A DNA stretch of 46,398 nt from Actinomycetes bacterium (GCA_023436925.1 JAEZHJ010000062.1:1-46398); one strand, 5' to 3'. Positions 16,867-25,472 are shown, counted from the stretch's first letter. Made by a program: numbers and translations. The notes: generated by a model not told the origin, from the sequence alone.

Positions 16867-17604
16867 ATGCCTGACGCCCAGCCCGCCCGCTACCGCGGCT
16901 ACTACGACCTGGTCATGGCGGCCTTCTGCGGCCTGCTGCTGATCTCGAACCTGGGCGCCACCAAGCTGATCGCCTTCGGCCCGCGGGTCGAGCTCAACGG
17001 GTTCCCGATCCTGCCGATCGTCACCGACGGCGGCGCCTTCCTGTTCCCGCTGACCTACATCCTGGGCGACATCCTGGCCGAGGTGTACGGGCTGCGCCGG
17101 GCCCGCCGGGCGATCTACACCGGCTTCGGGCTGTCCGTGGTGATGTCGCTCACCCTGCTGGCGGTCGGCGCCGCCCCCGCCTCGCCGGACTGGACCAACG
17201 ACCAGGCGTGGCAGGCGGTCCTCGGCTTCGTGCCCCGGCTGGTCGTCGCCAGCCTGCTCGGTTACCTCGTCGGCCAGTTGCTGAACGCCCACGTGCTGGT
17301 GTGGATCAAGCGTCGCTGGGGACCGGGCCGGCTCTGGGTCCGGTTGATCTCCTCGACCGTGGTCGGCGAACTCGCCGACACGGTGGTCTTCTGCCTGGTC
17401 GCGTTCGGCCCACTGGGAGCAATGCTGGGCGGCGGGTCGATCCCGTGGGACACTCTGCTGAACTACATCCTGGTGGGCTGGGTCTACAAGGTGCTGGTCG
17501 AGGTCGTCCTGCTGCCGGTCACCTACTGGGTGATCCGGGTGGTGCGCCGCCACGAGCCGGACGCCACGCCGCTGGAGACGGTGGGACGCGATTCGTCCGC
17601 CTGA
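16867..17604 (+). CDS. yhhQ: Queuosine precursor transporter (YhhQ/VUT family)
   Basis: A 245-residue inner-membrane protein with about six transmembrane helices. LLLISNLGATKLIAFG (about 22-37) and FPLTYILGDILAEVYGLRRARRAI (about 59-82) are the family signatures, and a DTVVFCLVAFGPLG segment follows. Family members import queuine-pathway precursors such as preQ0 or preQ1. tgt, whose product inserts such a base into tRNA, is about 1.7 kb away on the other strand, which supports the role. No de novo queuosine genes are present in the window, which suggests salvage. Confidence 0.9.
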   Translation: MPDAQPARYRGYYDLVMAAFCGLLLISNLGATKLIAFGPRVELNGFPILPIVTDGGAFLFPLTYILGDILAEVYGLRRARRAIYTGFGLSVVMSLTLLAVGAAPASPDWTNDQAWQAVLGFVPRLVVASLLGYLVGQLLNAHVLVWIKRRWGPGRLWVRLISSTVVGELADTVVFCLVAFGPLGAMLGGGSIPWDTLLNYILVGWVYKVLVEVVLLPVTYWVIRVVRRHEPDATPLETVGRDSSA

Positions 17605-17616
17605 CGGTGGACACTG

Positions 17617-19251
17617 GTGCCACGGCGAAAGCGAGCTCAGATGGCACCCCCGTTCCGGCTGATCGGCCTGGTGGCGCTCGCCGGTGCGCTGGCCGCGTGT
17701 ACCGCCCCTGCACCGTCCCCACCGCCGACACCGCCCGTGGCAAGCACCGTTCCGGCGGCGGCGACCTCGCCCGTCCCGGCCGACACGGCGGACGCGCTGG
17801 CCGCCGTCGAGGCCGCCCACTCCGCCACCCGCGTGGACACTGACTCGGCGCAACGGCTCTGGCTTCGCCGCGGCGCCACCACCATCGAGGCGGCGGGCAC
17901 CTACCTGCTGCGGGGCTGGAGCTCCGGCCACCTCGTCGTCGACGCGGGGTGGGACCCGGTCGTCCTGGTGCTGGACGGGCTGCAGTTGCGCTCCCGCGAT
18001 GCCGCCGCCATCGAGGTCCGCTCCCCCGGCCCCGTCGTCGTGGTCGCGGCCGAGGGCAGCGACAACTCACTTGAGGTGCAGGGCGACCACCCTGCGATCA
18101 GCTCCCGTGGCCGGCTGACCGTCCAGGGCACCGGATCGCTGTCGATCGACAGCGAGGGAGACGGCATCACCGGGCGCAGCGGGGTGCTGCTCACGCAGGG
18201 CAGCCTGCGGGTCAACGCCGCGGCGGACGGTGTCCGCGCCGGCGGCTACCTGGTCGTGGACGACACCACCCTCACCGTCGCGGCCGACGGCGACGGCCTG
18301 CGCTCCGACGGCGACCCCGGCTCGGGCAGCGGCTACGTGCTGCTGCGCGACCCCTTCCTCACAGTGAACGCAGGCCGGGACGGGGTGCGGTCGGTCGGGG
18401 ACATCATCGTGCCGACCGGGGCGCTCGAGATCCGAACCGCCGGCGGTCACCAGTCCAGCCTCGAAGCCGACGCCCGCGCGACGGCGCTGCGGGCCGGCCG
18501 GCATCTGGTGGTCGACGACGGCAGCTTCGACCTGGACGCCGCCGACGACGGCGGGAACGCTGCGCAGGCGGTGGTCGTCAACGGCGGGGACTGGCGGATC
18601 GCCGCCGGCGACGACGGACTGCACGGCGACCAGCGGCTGGTGGTGACCGGCGGTGAGGTGCTGGTGACGGCGGCGACCGAAGGAGTGGAGGGCGAGACGA
18701 TCGACGTCGCGGGTGGACGGATCGATGTCACCGCCAGCGACGACGCGCTGAACGCCAGCGAGGCGGAGCTGCCGCTCGCGACCCCGTCCATCACGATCTC
18801 GGCCGGCAGCCTCCGACTGGACACCTCCGGCGGCGACGGCCTGGATTCCAACGGCGACGTGACGATGACCGGCGGCGAGCTGACGATCCTGGGCGCCCCG
18901 GTCGACAACGAGAGCGCGATCGACTACGACGGGCAGTTCCTGATCAGCGGCGGCAGCCTGGTCGCCGCGGGCGGTGCCGGGATGGCCCAGCCGCCCTCGG
19001 GCGGCTCGGAGCAGCGTTCGCTGTGGTTCGACGTGGCGGGCCGGGAGGGGACCCTCGTCGAGTTCGTCGGGGCGCAGGGCGAGGTGGTGGCCGGCTTCAC
19101 CGGCGTCCGCCGGTTCGGCACCGTGGTGGTCTCCAACCCCGACATCGAGGCGGGGCGGGAGTACACCGTCCGGGTGGACGGCACCGACGTGGGCACCACC
19201 ACGACCGCCGCCGCCGACGAGGCCCCGCGCCGCTTCCCCCGCCGCCGCTGA
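17617..19251 (+). CDS. Carbohydrate-binding beta-helix lipoprotein (Cthe_2159-like)
   Basis: A 544-residue predicted lipoprotein. The n-region PRRKRAQ, the hydrophobic core LIGLVALAGALAAC and Cys 28 form a lipobox. A Pro/Ala-rich linker (about 30-60) leads to a long repetitive beta-helix in which Asp/Gly-rich turns recur (DGITGRSG, DGVRAGG, DGLRSDGDPGSGSG, DGVRSVGD, DDALNAS, DGLDSNGDVTMTGGE). This pattern matches the DUF4353/Cthe_2159 family, whose founder binds acidic polysaccharide with calcium. The protein ends RRFPRRR. GTG 17617 is preferred over ATG 17641 because it supplies the basic n-region. It starts 12 nt after the transporter gene. Confidence 0.8.
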   Translation: MPRRKRAQMAPPFRLIGLVALAGALAACTAPAPSPPPTPPVASTVPAAATSPVPADTADALAAVEAAHSATRVDTDSAQRLWLRRGATTIEAAGTYLLRGWSSGHLVVDAGWDPVVLVLDGLQLRSRDAAAIEVRSPGPVVVVAAEGSDNSLEVQGDHPAISSRGRLTVQGTGSLSIDSEGDGITGRSGVLLTQGSLRVNAAADGVRAGGYLVVDDTTLTVAADGDGLRSDGDPGSGSGYVLLRDPFLTVNAGRDGVRSVGDIIVPTGALEIRTAGGHQSSLEADARATALRAGRHLVVDDGSFDLDAADDGGNAAQAVVVNGGDWRIAAGDDGLHGDQRLVVTGGEVLVTAATEGVEGETIDVAGGRIDVTASDDALNASEAELPLATPSITISAGSLRLDTSGGDGLDSNGDVTMTGGELTILGAPVDNESAIDYDGQFLISGGSLVAAGGAGMAQPPSGGSEQRSLWFDVAGREGTLVEFVGAQGEVVAGFTGVRRFGTVVVSNPDIEAGREYTVRVDGTDVGTTTTAAADEAPRRFPRRR

Positions 19252-19271
19252 GAGATGGAGTAGACGAGGGG

Positions 19272-19301
19272 GGTCTTCAGCGGCGCCAGCCGGTGAAGAC
19301 C
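19272..19301. terminator. Bidirectional terminator hairpin
   Basis: GGTCTTCA and TGAAGACC, extended inward by four more pairs after one mismatch, form a stem of about 12 pairs with a 4-nt loop. It lies between the convergent lipoprotein and tgt stops. Confidence 0.6.
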
Positions 19302-19324
19302 ACCGAGTCTCGACAAGACCGGCG

Positions 19325-20611
19325 TCAGCGGTGTGAGGAGTAGAAGCGGCCCAGGAACTCGCTGCGGAAGGCGTCGAAGTCGCCGGCGTCCATCGCGGCG
19401 CGGATGTCGTCGACCAGCCGGACTGTGAACCGCTCGTTGTGGATCGTGCACAGGGTCGAGGCCAGCATCTCCTTGGCCTTGAACAGGTGGTGCAGGTAGG
19501 CGCGCGTGTAGTGGGCGCAGGTGTAGCAGTCGCAGTCGTCCTCGATCGGCGCGAAGTTGCGCCGGTTGGCCGCGGTCACCACGTTGAACCGGCCGGCGCT
19601 GGTGTACAGGGCGCCGTTGCGGGCGACCCGGGACGGCATCACGCAGTCGAAGGTGTCGGCCCCGGCCTCGATGGCGGCGAAGAAGTCGTCCGGCTCGGAG
19701 ATCCCCAGCAAGTGTCGGGGCTTGTCGAACGGTAGTTCCTCGGTCACCCAGCCGACGATGGTGCCCAGGTTCTCCTTCTCCAGGGCCCCCCCGATGCCGA
19801 ACCCGTCGAACCCGCGTCCGTCCACCTCGAGGTCGGCCAGGTCGCGGGCGGCCCGGCGGCGCAGGTCCTCGTACTGGGCGCCCTGCACGACGCCGAACAG
19901 TGCCTGGTACGGCTTGGCGGCCCGCTCGGTGGTGAGCCGGTGGTGTTCGGCGAGGCAGCGGACCGCCCAGGCGTGGGTGCGCTCCACCGAGCGCTCCTGG
20001 TAGCCCCGGGTGTTCATCAAGGTGGTGAGCTCGTCGAAGGCGAACATGATGTCGGCGCCCAACTCGTGCTGGATCCGCATCGACACTTCGGGGGTGAAGC
20101 GGTGCAGGTCGCCGTTGAGGTGGGAGCGGAAGGTCACCCCGTCGTCGTCGACGTGGGCCAGCCGGGTCTTGCCCTCGGCGATGACGTCGTCGCTGGTCAC
20201 CCCGACGGTGTCCATTGCCAGCACCTTCTTGAAACCCACCCCGAGGCTCATCACCTGGAAGCCGCCGGAGTCGGTGAAGGTCGGGCCGGGCCAGTTCATG
20301 AAGGCACCCAGCCCGCCGGCGGCCTCCACGATGTCGGAGCCCGGCTGCAGGTACAGGTGGTAGGCGTTGGCCAGGACGGCCTGGGCGCCGACGGCGGCCA
20401 CCGCCTCCGGCAGCACGGCCTTGACGGTGGCCTTGGTACCGACTGCGATGAAGGCGGGAGTGCGGATCTCGCCGTGCGGGGTCTTGATCACCCCGGTCCG
20501 TCCGGCTCGCCCGGGCAGTCGGGTGCCGGGCCGGAAGCCGAAACCGGTCGGGGCGACGACGGGCGTGCCGGACTGGTCCGGCACCGCCACGGCGCCCTCA
20601 GTCGGCGGCAC
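19325..20611 (-). CDS. tgt: tRNA-guanine transglycosylase
   Basis: A 428-residue enzyme exchanging G34 of GUN-anticodon tRNAs for a queuosine precursor. The general-base Asp is in FTDSGGFQVMSLG and the nucleophile Asp in DTFDCVMPSR. The zinc site CDCYTCAHYTRAYLHH with a later CTIHN is complete. An insertion around GFKKVLAMDTVGVTSDDVIAE resembles the longer actinobacterial form. The start is uncertain: GTG 20611 overlaps rsmE by 14 nt, and other GTG codons lie just inside. It is the last gene of hrcA-dnaJ-rsmE-tgt, so heat stress should raise its transcription. Confidence 0.95.
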   Translation of the reverse strand: MPPTEGAVAVPDQSGTPVVAPTGFGFRPGTRLPGRAGRTGVIKTPHGEIRTPAFIAVGTKATVKAVLPEAVAAVGAQAVLANAYHLYLQPGSDIVEAAGGLGAFMNWPGPTFTDSGGFQVMSLGVGFKKVLAMDTVGVTSDDVIAEGKTRLAHVDDDGVTFRSHLNGDLHRFTPEVSMRIQHELGADIMFAFDELTTLMNTRGYQERSVERTHAWAVRCLAEHHRLTTERAAKPYQALFGVVQGAQYEDLRRRAARDLADLEVDGRGFDGFGIGGALEKENLGTIVGWVTEELPFDKPRHLLGISEPDDFFAAIEAGADTFDCVMPSRVARNGALYTSAGRFNVVTAANRRNFAPIEDDCDCYTCAHYTRAYLHHLFKAKEMLASTLCTIHNERFTVRLVDDIRAAMDAGDFDAFRSEFLGRFYSSHR

Positions 20612-21338
20612 GGGCGCCGAGGGCCTGGAGCTGGGCGAGGGCGACCACCCCGGCGGTGGAGGTGCGCAGCACCGTGTCGGCGATCAGCACCACCTTGCCG
20701 CCGGCGGCGCGGAAGGTCTCGACCTCCTGGTCGGTCAGCCCTCCCTCGGGCCCGACGATGAACATGATCTCGCCGGTGGCCGGGATCTCCAGCCCGGCCA
20801 GTGGCTCGGTGGCGGCCTCGTGCAGCACGACCGTGAGGTCGGTCTGGGCGATCCGCAGCGCCAGTTCGGCAGTGGTCAGCGGTGCGCTCACTGTCGGCAC
20901 CCGGAACCGGCGGGACTGCTTGGCTGCCTCCCGCGCGGTCGCGCGCCACTTGGTCAGGCCGCGCTCGACCCGGTCCGGCGTCCAGCGGACGACCGACCGC
21001 TCCGCCTGCCAGGGCAGGATCTCGTCCACCCCCAACTCGGTGAGCAGCTCGACGGCGAGCTGGGCCCGGTCGCCCTTGGGCAGCGCCTGGACAGCGACGT
21101 AGGTCACCGGGCCCGCGGGGGCGTGCACCACCTCGTCGACCTCGACGACCAGCTTCTGCTTGCCGACCTCGACCACCGGGCCGCGCACCGCGGTGCCGGC
21201 GCCGTCGCTGATCCACAGCACCTCGCCCGGCTTGATCCGCCGCACCTGGGCGGCGTGGCGTCCCTCCTCACCGCCGAGGGTCACCAGGGAGCCGGGCTGG
21301 GGGTCATCGAGCAGGGCGAGGAACAGCGGCTCGGTCAT
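20598..21338 (-). CDS. rsmE: 16S rRNA (uracil1498-N3)-methyltransferase
   Basis: A 246-residue SPOUT-class methyltransferase acting on the 30S subunit with S-adenosylmethionine. An N-terminal PUA-like domain (HAAQVRRIKPGEVLWISDG) precedes the SPOUT domain. The SPOUT domain contains EILPWQAERSVVRW, the IVGPEGGLTDQEVE loop near residue 195, and LRTSTAGVVALAQLQ, which forms the trefoil knot. ATG 21338 overlaps the dnaJ stop by 4 nt. Placement after dnaJ is common in bacteria. Confidence 0.95.
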   Translation of the reverse strand: MTEPLFLALLDDPQPGSLVTLGGEEGRHAAQVRRIKPGEVLWISDGAGTAVRGPVVEVGKQKLVVEVDEVVHAPAGPVTYVAVQALPKGDRAQLAVELLTELGVDEILPWQAERSVVRWTPDRVERGLTKWRATAREAAKQSRRFRVPTVSAPLTTAELALRIAQTDLTVVLHEAATEPLAGLEIPATGEIMFIVGPEGGLTDQEVETFRAAGGKVVLIADTVLRTSTAGVVALAQLQALGARAAD

Positions 21339-22501
21339 GAGAAGGTCTCCTTCAGCCAGCCCAGCACCCCGCCCTTGTGGCGGTCAGCAGCCACTTCCGG
21401 ACGGCTCTCGTCGCGCAACTCGGCGAACCGCCGCAGCAGGTCGCGCTGCTCCTCGTCCAGCTTGGTGGGGGTCTGCACCAGCAGGGTGACGCCGAGCTCG
21501 CCGCGTCCGCCGCCGCGCAGCCGGGGCACGCCCCGTCCGGGCACGGCGATCCGGCTGCCGGACTGGGTGCCGGCCGGGATCGCCACCGCGACGGTGGCCT
21601 CCGCCTTGTCCAGGTCGTCCCGCTCCGCCTCCAGCGTGGTCAGGGTCACCTCGGTGCCGAGCGCAGCGGCCGTCATCGGCACCTTGACGACCACCTCGAG
21701 GTCGTCGCCGTTGCGCCGGAACACCTCGTGCGGGGCGACGGTCAGCTCGACGTACAGGTCGCCGGCCGGTCCGCCGCCCGGGCCGACCTCGCCCTGGGAG
21801 TCGAGGTGGATCCGGTTGCCGCTGCTGACCCCGGCCGGGATCTTGACGTTGATGGTGCGGCTGCTGCGGACCCGGCCCTCGCCGGAGCACTCACCGCAGG
21901 GGTCGGGGATGATCGTGCCGTAGCCGCGGCAGGCCGGGCAGGTCTGCGAGGTGCGGATGTCGCCCAGGAAGGACCGCTGCACCTGGGTGACCTCGCCCTG
22001 GCCGTGGCAGGTGGCGCAGGTGACCGGCGAGCTGCCCGGGTTGGCACCGCTGCCGTTGCAGCGGGGGCAGACCACGGCGGTGTCGACCCGCAGCGGCTTG
22101 GTGACGCCGAAGGCGGCCTCGGCCAGGGTGAGGGTGAGCCGGACGAGGGCGTCCTGGCCCCGACGGGTGCGCGAGCGCGGGCCGCGGCTGGAGGCCTGGG
22201 CGCCGAACATGGCGTCCACCAGGTTGGTGAAGTCGTAGGTTCCGCCCGGGAAGCCGAAGCCGCCGAACCCGCCGCCACCGCCGCTGCCCAGCGGGTCCCC
22301 GCCGCGGTCGTAGACCGAGCGCTTGTGGGGATCGTGCAGCACCTCGTAGGCCTCGCCGATCTGCTTGAACCGCTCCGCCGCGTCCGGGGTGTCGGCGACG
22401 TCGGGGTGGTACTTCATGGCCAGCCGGCGATAGGCCTTCTTGATCTGTTCGGAACTGGCGTCCCGCGGAACCCCCAGCACCTCGTAGTAGTCAGCGCTCA
22501 C
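21335..22501 (-). CDS. dnaJ: Chaperone DnaJ (type I)
   Basis: A 388-residue Hsp40 co-chaperone of DnaK. The J domain has HPD at residues 32-34. A Gly/Phe-rich stretch (about 70-85) follows, then four zinc motifs (CPRCNGSG, CATCHGQG, CPACRGYG, CGECSGEG) and the C-terminal substrate domains. The start is GTG 22501 (MSADYYEVLGV), because AGAAGG lies 6 nt upstream. ATG 22507, two codons earlier, overlaps the hrcA stop by 4 nt but abuts that site. No dnaK or grpE is in the window, so this may be a second dnaJ. Confidence 0.95.
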   Translation of the reverse strand: MSADYYEVLGVPRDASSEQIKKAYRRLAMKYHPDVADTPDAAERFKQIGEAYEVLHDPHKRSVYDRGGDPLGSGGGGGFGGFGFPGGTYDFTNLVDAMFGAQASSRGPRSRTRRGQDALVRLTLTLAEAAFGVTKPLRVDTAVVCPRCNGSGANPGSSPVTCATCHGQGEVTQVQRSFLGDIRTSQTCPACRGYGTIIPDPCGECSGEGRVRSSRTINVKIPAGVSSGNRIHLDSQGEVGPGGGPAGDLYVELTVAPHEVFRRNGDDLEVVVKVPMTAAALGTEVTLTTLEAERDDLDKAEATVAVAIPAGTQSGSRIAVPGRGVPRLRGGGRGELGVTLLVQTPTKLDEEQRDLLRRFAELRDESRPEVAADRHKGGVLGWLKETFS

Positions 22502-22503
22502 TC

Positions 22504-23520
22504 TCATCCTTCTGCCAGGAAGCGCCCGACGTAGCGGGCCACCGCTCGAACCGCGGCAATCGTCGACGGGTAGTCCATCCGTGTCGGACCGACGATACCC
22601 AAGGTCGCCCACGACTCCGGCGCGCTTCCGTACGCGCTCGCCACCACGGAGGTGGTTTGCAGCGGCTCGTAGGGGTTCTCGTGGCCGATCCGCACCACGA
22701 CGTCGTCGACCTCGGCCGCCTCGCCCAGCAGCCGCAGCAGGACGACCTGCTCCTCCAGGGCCTCCAGGACGGGCTTGACCGTGGTCTCGAACTGGTCGGA
22801 GAAGCGGGTGAGGTTCGGCACGCCGGCCACCGCCATCCGGCCGGGCTGCTCGGCGCGCAGGATCTCCTTCAGCGCGGCGATCACCACCGTGGCGAGCGGA
22901 CGCAGCGGCGGCGGCAGGTCATCGCCGAGCCGCTGCAGGACGGCAGCGGCGCGATCCGGGCTCAGCCCGACCAGGGCGGAGTTCAGGCGGCCGCGCAGGT
23001 CGGACATGGTGTCTTCGGAGGCCCCGCCGGTATCGATCGAGCGCTGCTCGACCCGGCCGAGCGAGGACACCACGATCACCAGGGCGCGGTCCCCGCCGAG
23101 GGAGACCAGCTCGACGTGCCGCAGCGAGGAGGCCCGCTCGATCGGGTACTGCACGATGGCGACCTGGTGGGTGATCTGGGCCAGCAGCCGGACGGTGCGC
23201 CGCACCACCTCGTCGACGTCGGCGGCGCCAGCCAGGAAGGTCTCGATGGCCCGCCGTTCCGGCGGGGAGAGCGGCTTGACGGCCGCCAGTCGGTCGACGA
23301 AGAGCCGGTAGCCCTTGTCGGTCGGGATCCGGCCGGCCGAGGTGTGGGGCTGGGTGATGTAGCCCTCCTCCTCCAGCACGGCCATGTCGTTGCGGACGGT
23401 GGCCGGGGAGACGTCGAGCTGGTAGCGCTCGACGAGCGCCTTGGAGCCGATCGGCTCACGCATCGAGACGTAGTCGGTGACGATGGCGCGAAGAATCGCC
23501 AGCTTCCGATCGTCGAGCAT
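22504..23520 (-). CDS. hrcA: Heat-inducible transcription repressor HrcA
   Basis: A 338-residue repressor that binds CIRCE operators and is inactivated by heat stress. The N-terminal winged helix contains RAIVTDYVSMREPIGSKAL and SPATVRNDMAVLEEEGYI (about 10-60), followed by HTSAGRIPTDKGYR. The C-terminal GAF-like domain includes TRMDYPSTIAAVRAVARYV. ATG 23520 has GGGAGG 5 nt upstream. A CIRCE element at 23541-23567 lies in its own leader, so the operon is autoregulated. Confidence 0.96.
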   Translation of the reverse strand: MLDDRKLAILRAIVTDYVSMREPIGSKALVERYQLDVSPATVRNDMAVLEEEGYITQPHTSAGRIPTDKGYRLFVDRLAAVKPLSPPERRAIETFLAGAADVDEVVRRTVRLLAQITHQVAIVQYPIERASSLRHVELVSLGGDRALVIVVSSLGRVEQRSIDTGGASEDTMSDLRGRLNSALVGLSPDRAAAVLQRLGDDLPPPLRPLATVVIAALKEILRAEQPGRMAVAGVPNLTRFSDQFETTVKPVLEALEEQVVLLRLLGEAAEVDDVVVRIGHENPYEPLQTTSVVASAYGSAPESWATLGIVGPTRMDYPSTIAAVRAVARYVGRFLAEG

Positions 23521-23540
23521 CCGGGCCTCCCATCCACGCG

Positions 23541-23567
23541 TTGGCACTCGTCGGGGTCGAGTGCCAG
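23541..23567. promoter_or_regulatory. CIRCE operator of the hrcA-dnaJ-rsmE-tgt operon
   Basis: TTGGCACTC-N9-GAGTGCCAG has intact inner CACTC/GAGTG arms and deviates from consensus only at outer bases. TAGACT (23571-23566, minus strand) overlaps its edge and is a likely -10, putting the operator across the transcription start. Confidence 0.85.
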
Positions 23568-23638
23568 TCTATAGTGTCGGCGCGCCCTGGCAGCGACGCC
23601 GCGACGGGCGCCGTGCGATCGGTTCCGCCCGGCTCGGT

Positions 23639-23644
23639 TATCGT
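23639..23644 (+). promoter_or_regulatory. -10 hexamer TATCGT
   Basis: TATCGT lies 7 nt before ATG 23652, so the MBL-fold gene is probably transcribed from its start codon. No ribosome-binding site is visible. Confidence 0.5.
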
Positions 23645-23651
23645 GAACGCC

Positions 23652-24491
23652 ATGTCCGAGACCGTGCTGGGAACCTTCGAGCCCGTCGCCGACGGCGTCT
23701 ACGTCGCCGTCGCCGAGCCGGCCGGGGTGAACCTCGGCCTGGTCGTGGGCGATGCTGCCGCCCTCGTGGTGGACACCGGCTCCTCCCCGGCGCAGGGTGA
23801 GGCCGTCCGCCGTGCAGCCGAGGCGGTTGCCGGGGTTCCTGTCACCGCGGTGGTGGTCACCCACTGGCACTGGGACCACTGGTTCGGCCTGGCCGGTTTC
23901 GGCGAGGTGACCAGCTACGGCCACGAGAGCCTGCTGACCCGCCTGGCCGACCCCGACCTGGCCGCAGTAGCCACCGAGCGCGGCCTCTCGCTCACCGATG
24001 TCCGGGCGCCGAGCGACCCGTTCTCGCTGGCCCGGGTGGTGGACCTGGGCGGCCGCCGGGTCGAACTGGTCCATTTCGGACGCGGGCACACCGACGGCGA
24101 CGTGGTGGCGATCGTCCCCGACGCCAACCTGGTCTTCGCCGGAGACCTGCTGGAGCAGTCCGGCCCGCCGTCGATCGGCGAGGACTCCTACCTGAAGGAC
24201 TGGCCGAGCGCGGTGGACGGGATCCTCGGCCTGGTCGATGAGGACACCACGATCGTGCCGGGGCACGGCGCCACGATCGACCGGCTGTTCGCCTTCGACC
24301 AGCGCGCACGGATCTCGGGCCTGTACGGCCAGGTCGAGTACCTCGTCCGGCAGGGCATCAGGCAGGACGCGGCCTACGAGGCCGGGGAGTGGCCGTTCGA
24401 GGAGGACGTGGTGCGGGCGGCGCTACCGCTGGCCTACGCCGAACTGGCCGCCGCAGGGCTCGTCCCGCGCACCCAACTGCCGCTGGTGTAA
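23652..24491 (+). CDS. MBL-fold metallo-hydrolase
   Basis: A 279-residue metallo-beta-lactamase-fold hydrolase. The metal motif THWHWDH is at residues 70-76. Further ligands are expected in GRGHTDGDVVAIV, FAGDLLEQ and VPGHGATID. The overall arrangement resembles the cyclase/SoxH-like MBL group, but the substrate cannot be assigned. The start at ATG 23652 is fixed by the upstream hexamer; the longer frame from 23541 would run through the hrcA CIRCE. It diverges from hrcA. Confidence 0.85.
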   Translation: MSETVLGTFEPVADGVYVAVAEPAGVNLGLVVGDAAALVVDTGSSPAQGEAVRRAAEAVAGVPVTAVVVTHWHWDHWFGLAGFGEVTSYGHESLLTRLADPDLAAVATERGLSLTDVRAPSDPFSLARVVDLGGRRVELVHFGRGHTDGDVVAIVPDANLVFAGDLLEQSGPPSIGEDSYLKDWPSAVDGILGLVDEDTTIVPGHGATIDRLFAFDQRARISGLYGQVEYLVRQGIRQDAAYEAGEWPFEEDVVRAALPLAYAELAAAGLVPRTQLPLV

Positions 24492-24494
24492 CCC

Positions 24495-24662
24495 CTAGCC
24501 GCCGGCCTTGCGGCGGAACTCCCGGGCACCACCTTGACGGCCGCGCGCCTGCGGGCCCTTCTCCTTGTGGTGGCCGCCCTCGTCGACGGCGTTCTCGTGC
24601 CCGGCGTTCTTCTTCGCGAGTGCCTCGCGCATGCGGGCCTTGATGTCGTCGTTGTCGGTCAT
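24495..24662 (-). CDS. Small DUF5302 family protein (55 aa)
   Basis: A 55-residue basic, hydrophilic protein beginning MTDNDDIKARMREALAKKN and ending GGAREFRRKAGG. The final REFRRK-Gly pattern and the R-x-x-L-x-K-K helix match DUF5302, a small actinobacterial family of unknown function. The stop lies 3 bp from the convergent MBL gene stop. CACAGT lies 7 nt before the ATG on the minus strand, a leaderless layout. Charge and Gly content suggest a nucleic-acid or ribosome-associated role, but that is a guess. Confidence 0.8.
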   Translation of the reverse strand: MTDNDDIKARMREALAKKNAGHENAVDEGGHHKEKGPQARGRQGGAREFRRKAGG

Positions 24663-24701
24663 GGGGCCCACTGTGCCACCCGGACGGACCGGCGTCGAGC
24701 C

Positions 24702-25472
24702 CTACCGCGTGCCGGCCAGCGCGTCCCGCACCCGCGGCCAGATCCCTGGGTCGACGACCGCGATCAGCCGCCGCCCGATCACCCCGGGTCGGTAGGGCAC
24801 CCCGGCGTCGCTGGCCATCAGGCCGCCGAACTCGTCCACCATGAGGCCGCCCGGCAGGTGGTCCCACGGGAACATCGAGCGGTAGGTGAGGAAGTCGACC
24901 TCACCGTGCAGCAGCTTGGGATAGTCGATCCCGCACGACCCCCAGGACCGTCGCACCTCCAGTTCGCAGGCGTCGTCGCTCCGCAGCGGGACGTACGTTG
25001 CCCCGAGCGGCACCTCGCGGCCCGGCTCGGCGGGCGCCATCGGTTCCCCGTTGCAGCGCACCCCGCCACCGCGCTCGGCGACGTAGAGCCGACCGTGCAC
25101 CGGCTGCCAGATCCAGCCGCGGACGGTCTCACCGGAGTGCACCTCGGCCAGCATGACGGCGAAGTCGGGCGAGCCGCGGGAGAAGTTGCGCGTGCCGTCG
25201 ACCGGGTCGATCACCCAGGCACGTTCCGCGGTGGGCAGCGCGTCCAGCCGTCCGGGGTCGGAGAAGACCCCCTCCTCACCGACCACCAGGGCGCCGGGGT
25301 CGGACAGGCTCAGGATCCGGACCAGTTCGGCCTCAGCCTCGCGGTCGGCGACCGTCACCAGGTCGCCGGGACGCTTCTCCTCCACATCACCCTCACGCAG
25401 CGCGCCGAAGCGGGGCAGGATCACCCGCTCGGCAACCTCCTGCAGCCTCTCGGATACCCAGTCGGTGTCCAA
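24702..25472 (-). CDS. Inositol monophosphatase family protein
   Basis: A 256-residue Mg2+-dependent phosphatase. GEE at 65-67, DPVDGTRNF at 89-97 and WDHLPGGLMVDEFGG near 203 are the three metal-binding motifs. Relatives act on inositol phosphates, histidinol phosphate or adenosine bisphosphate; sequence alone does not decide. The start is an uncommon TTG at 25472: GGAG lies 7 nt upstream and the DUF3097 stop is 1 nt before, so translation is coupled. The next in-frame start would remove the first helix. Confidence 0.88.
   Translation of the reverse strand: MDTDWVSERLQEVAERVILPRFGALREGDVEEKRPGDLVTVADREAEAELVRILSLSDPGALVVGEEGVFSDPGRLDALPTAERAWVIDPVDGTRNFSRGSPDFAVMLAEVHSGETVRGWIWQPVHGRLYVAERGGGVRCNGEPMAPAEPGREVPLGATYVPLRSDDACELEVRRSWGSCGIDYPKLLHGEVDFLTYRSMFPWDHLPGGLMVDEFGGLMASDAGVPYRPGVIGRRLIAVVDPGIWPRVRDALAGTR

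Noticed and set aside
24030..24266. Antisense frames over the MBL gene extending into hrcA
   Set aside because: They cross the CIRCE and hrcA promoter region and have no domain content.
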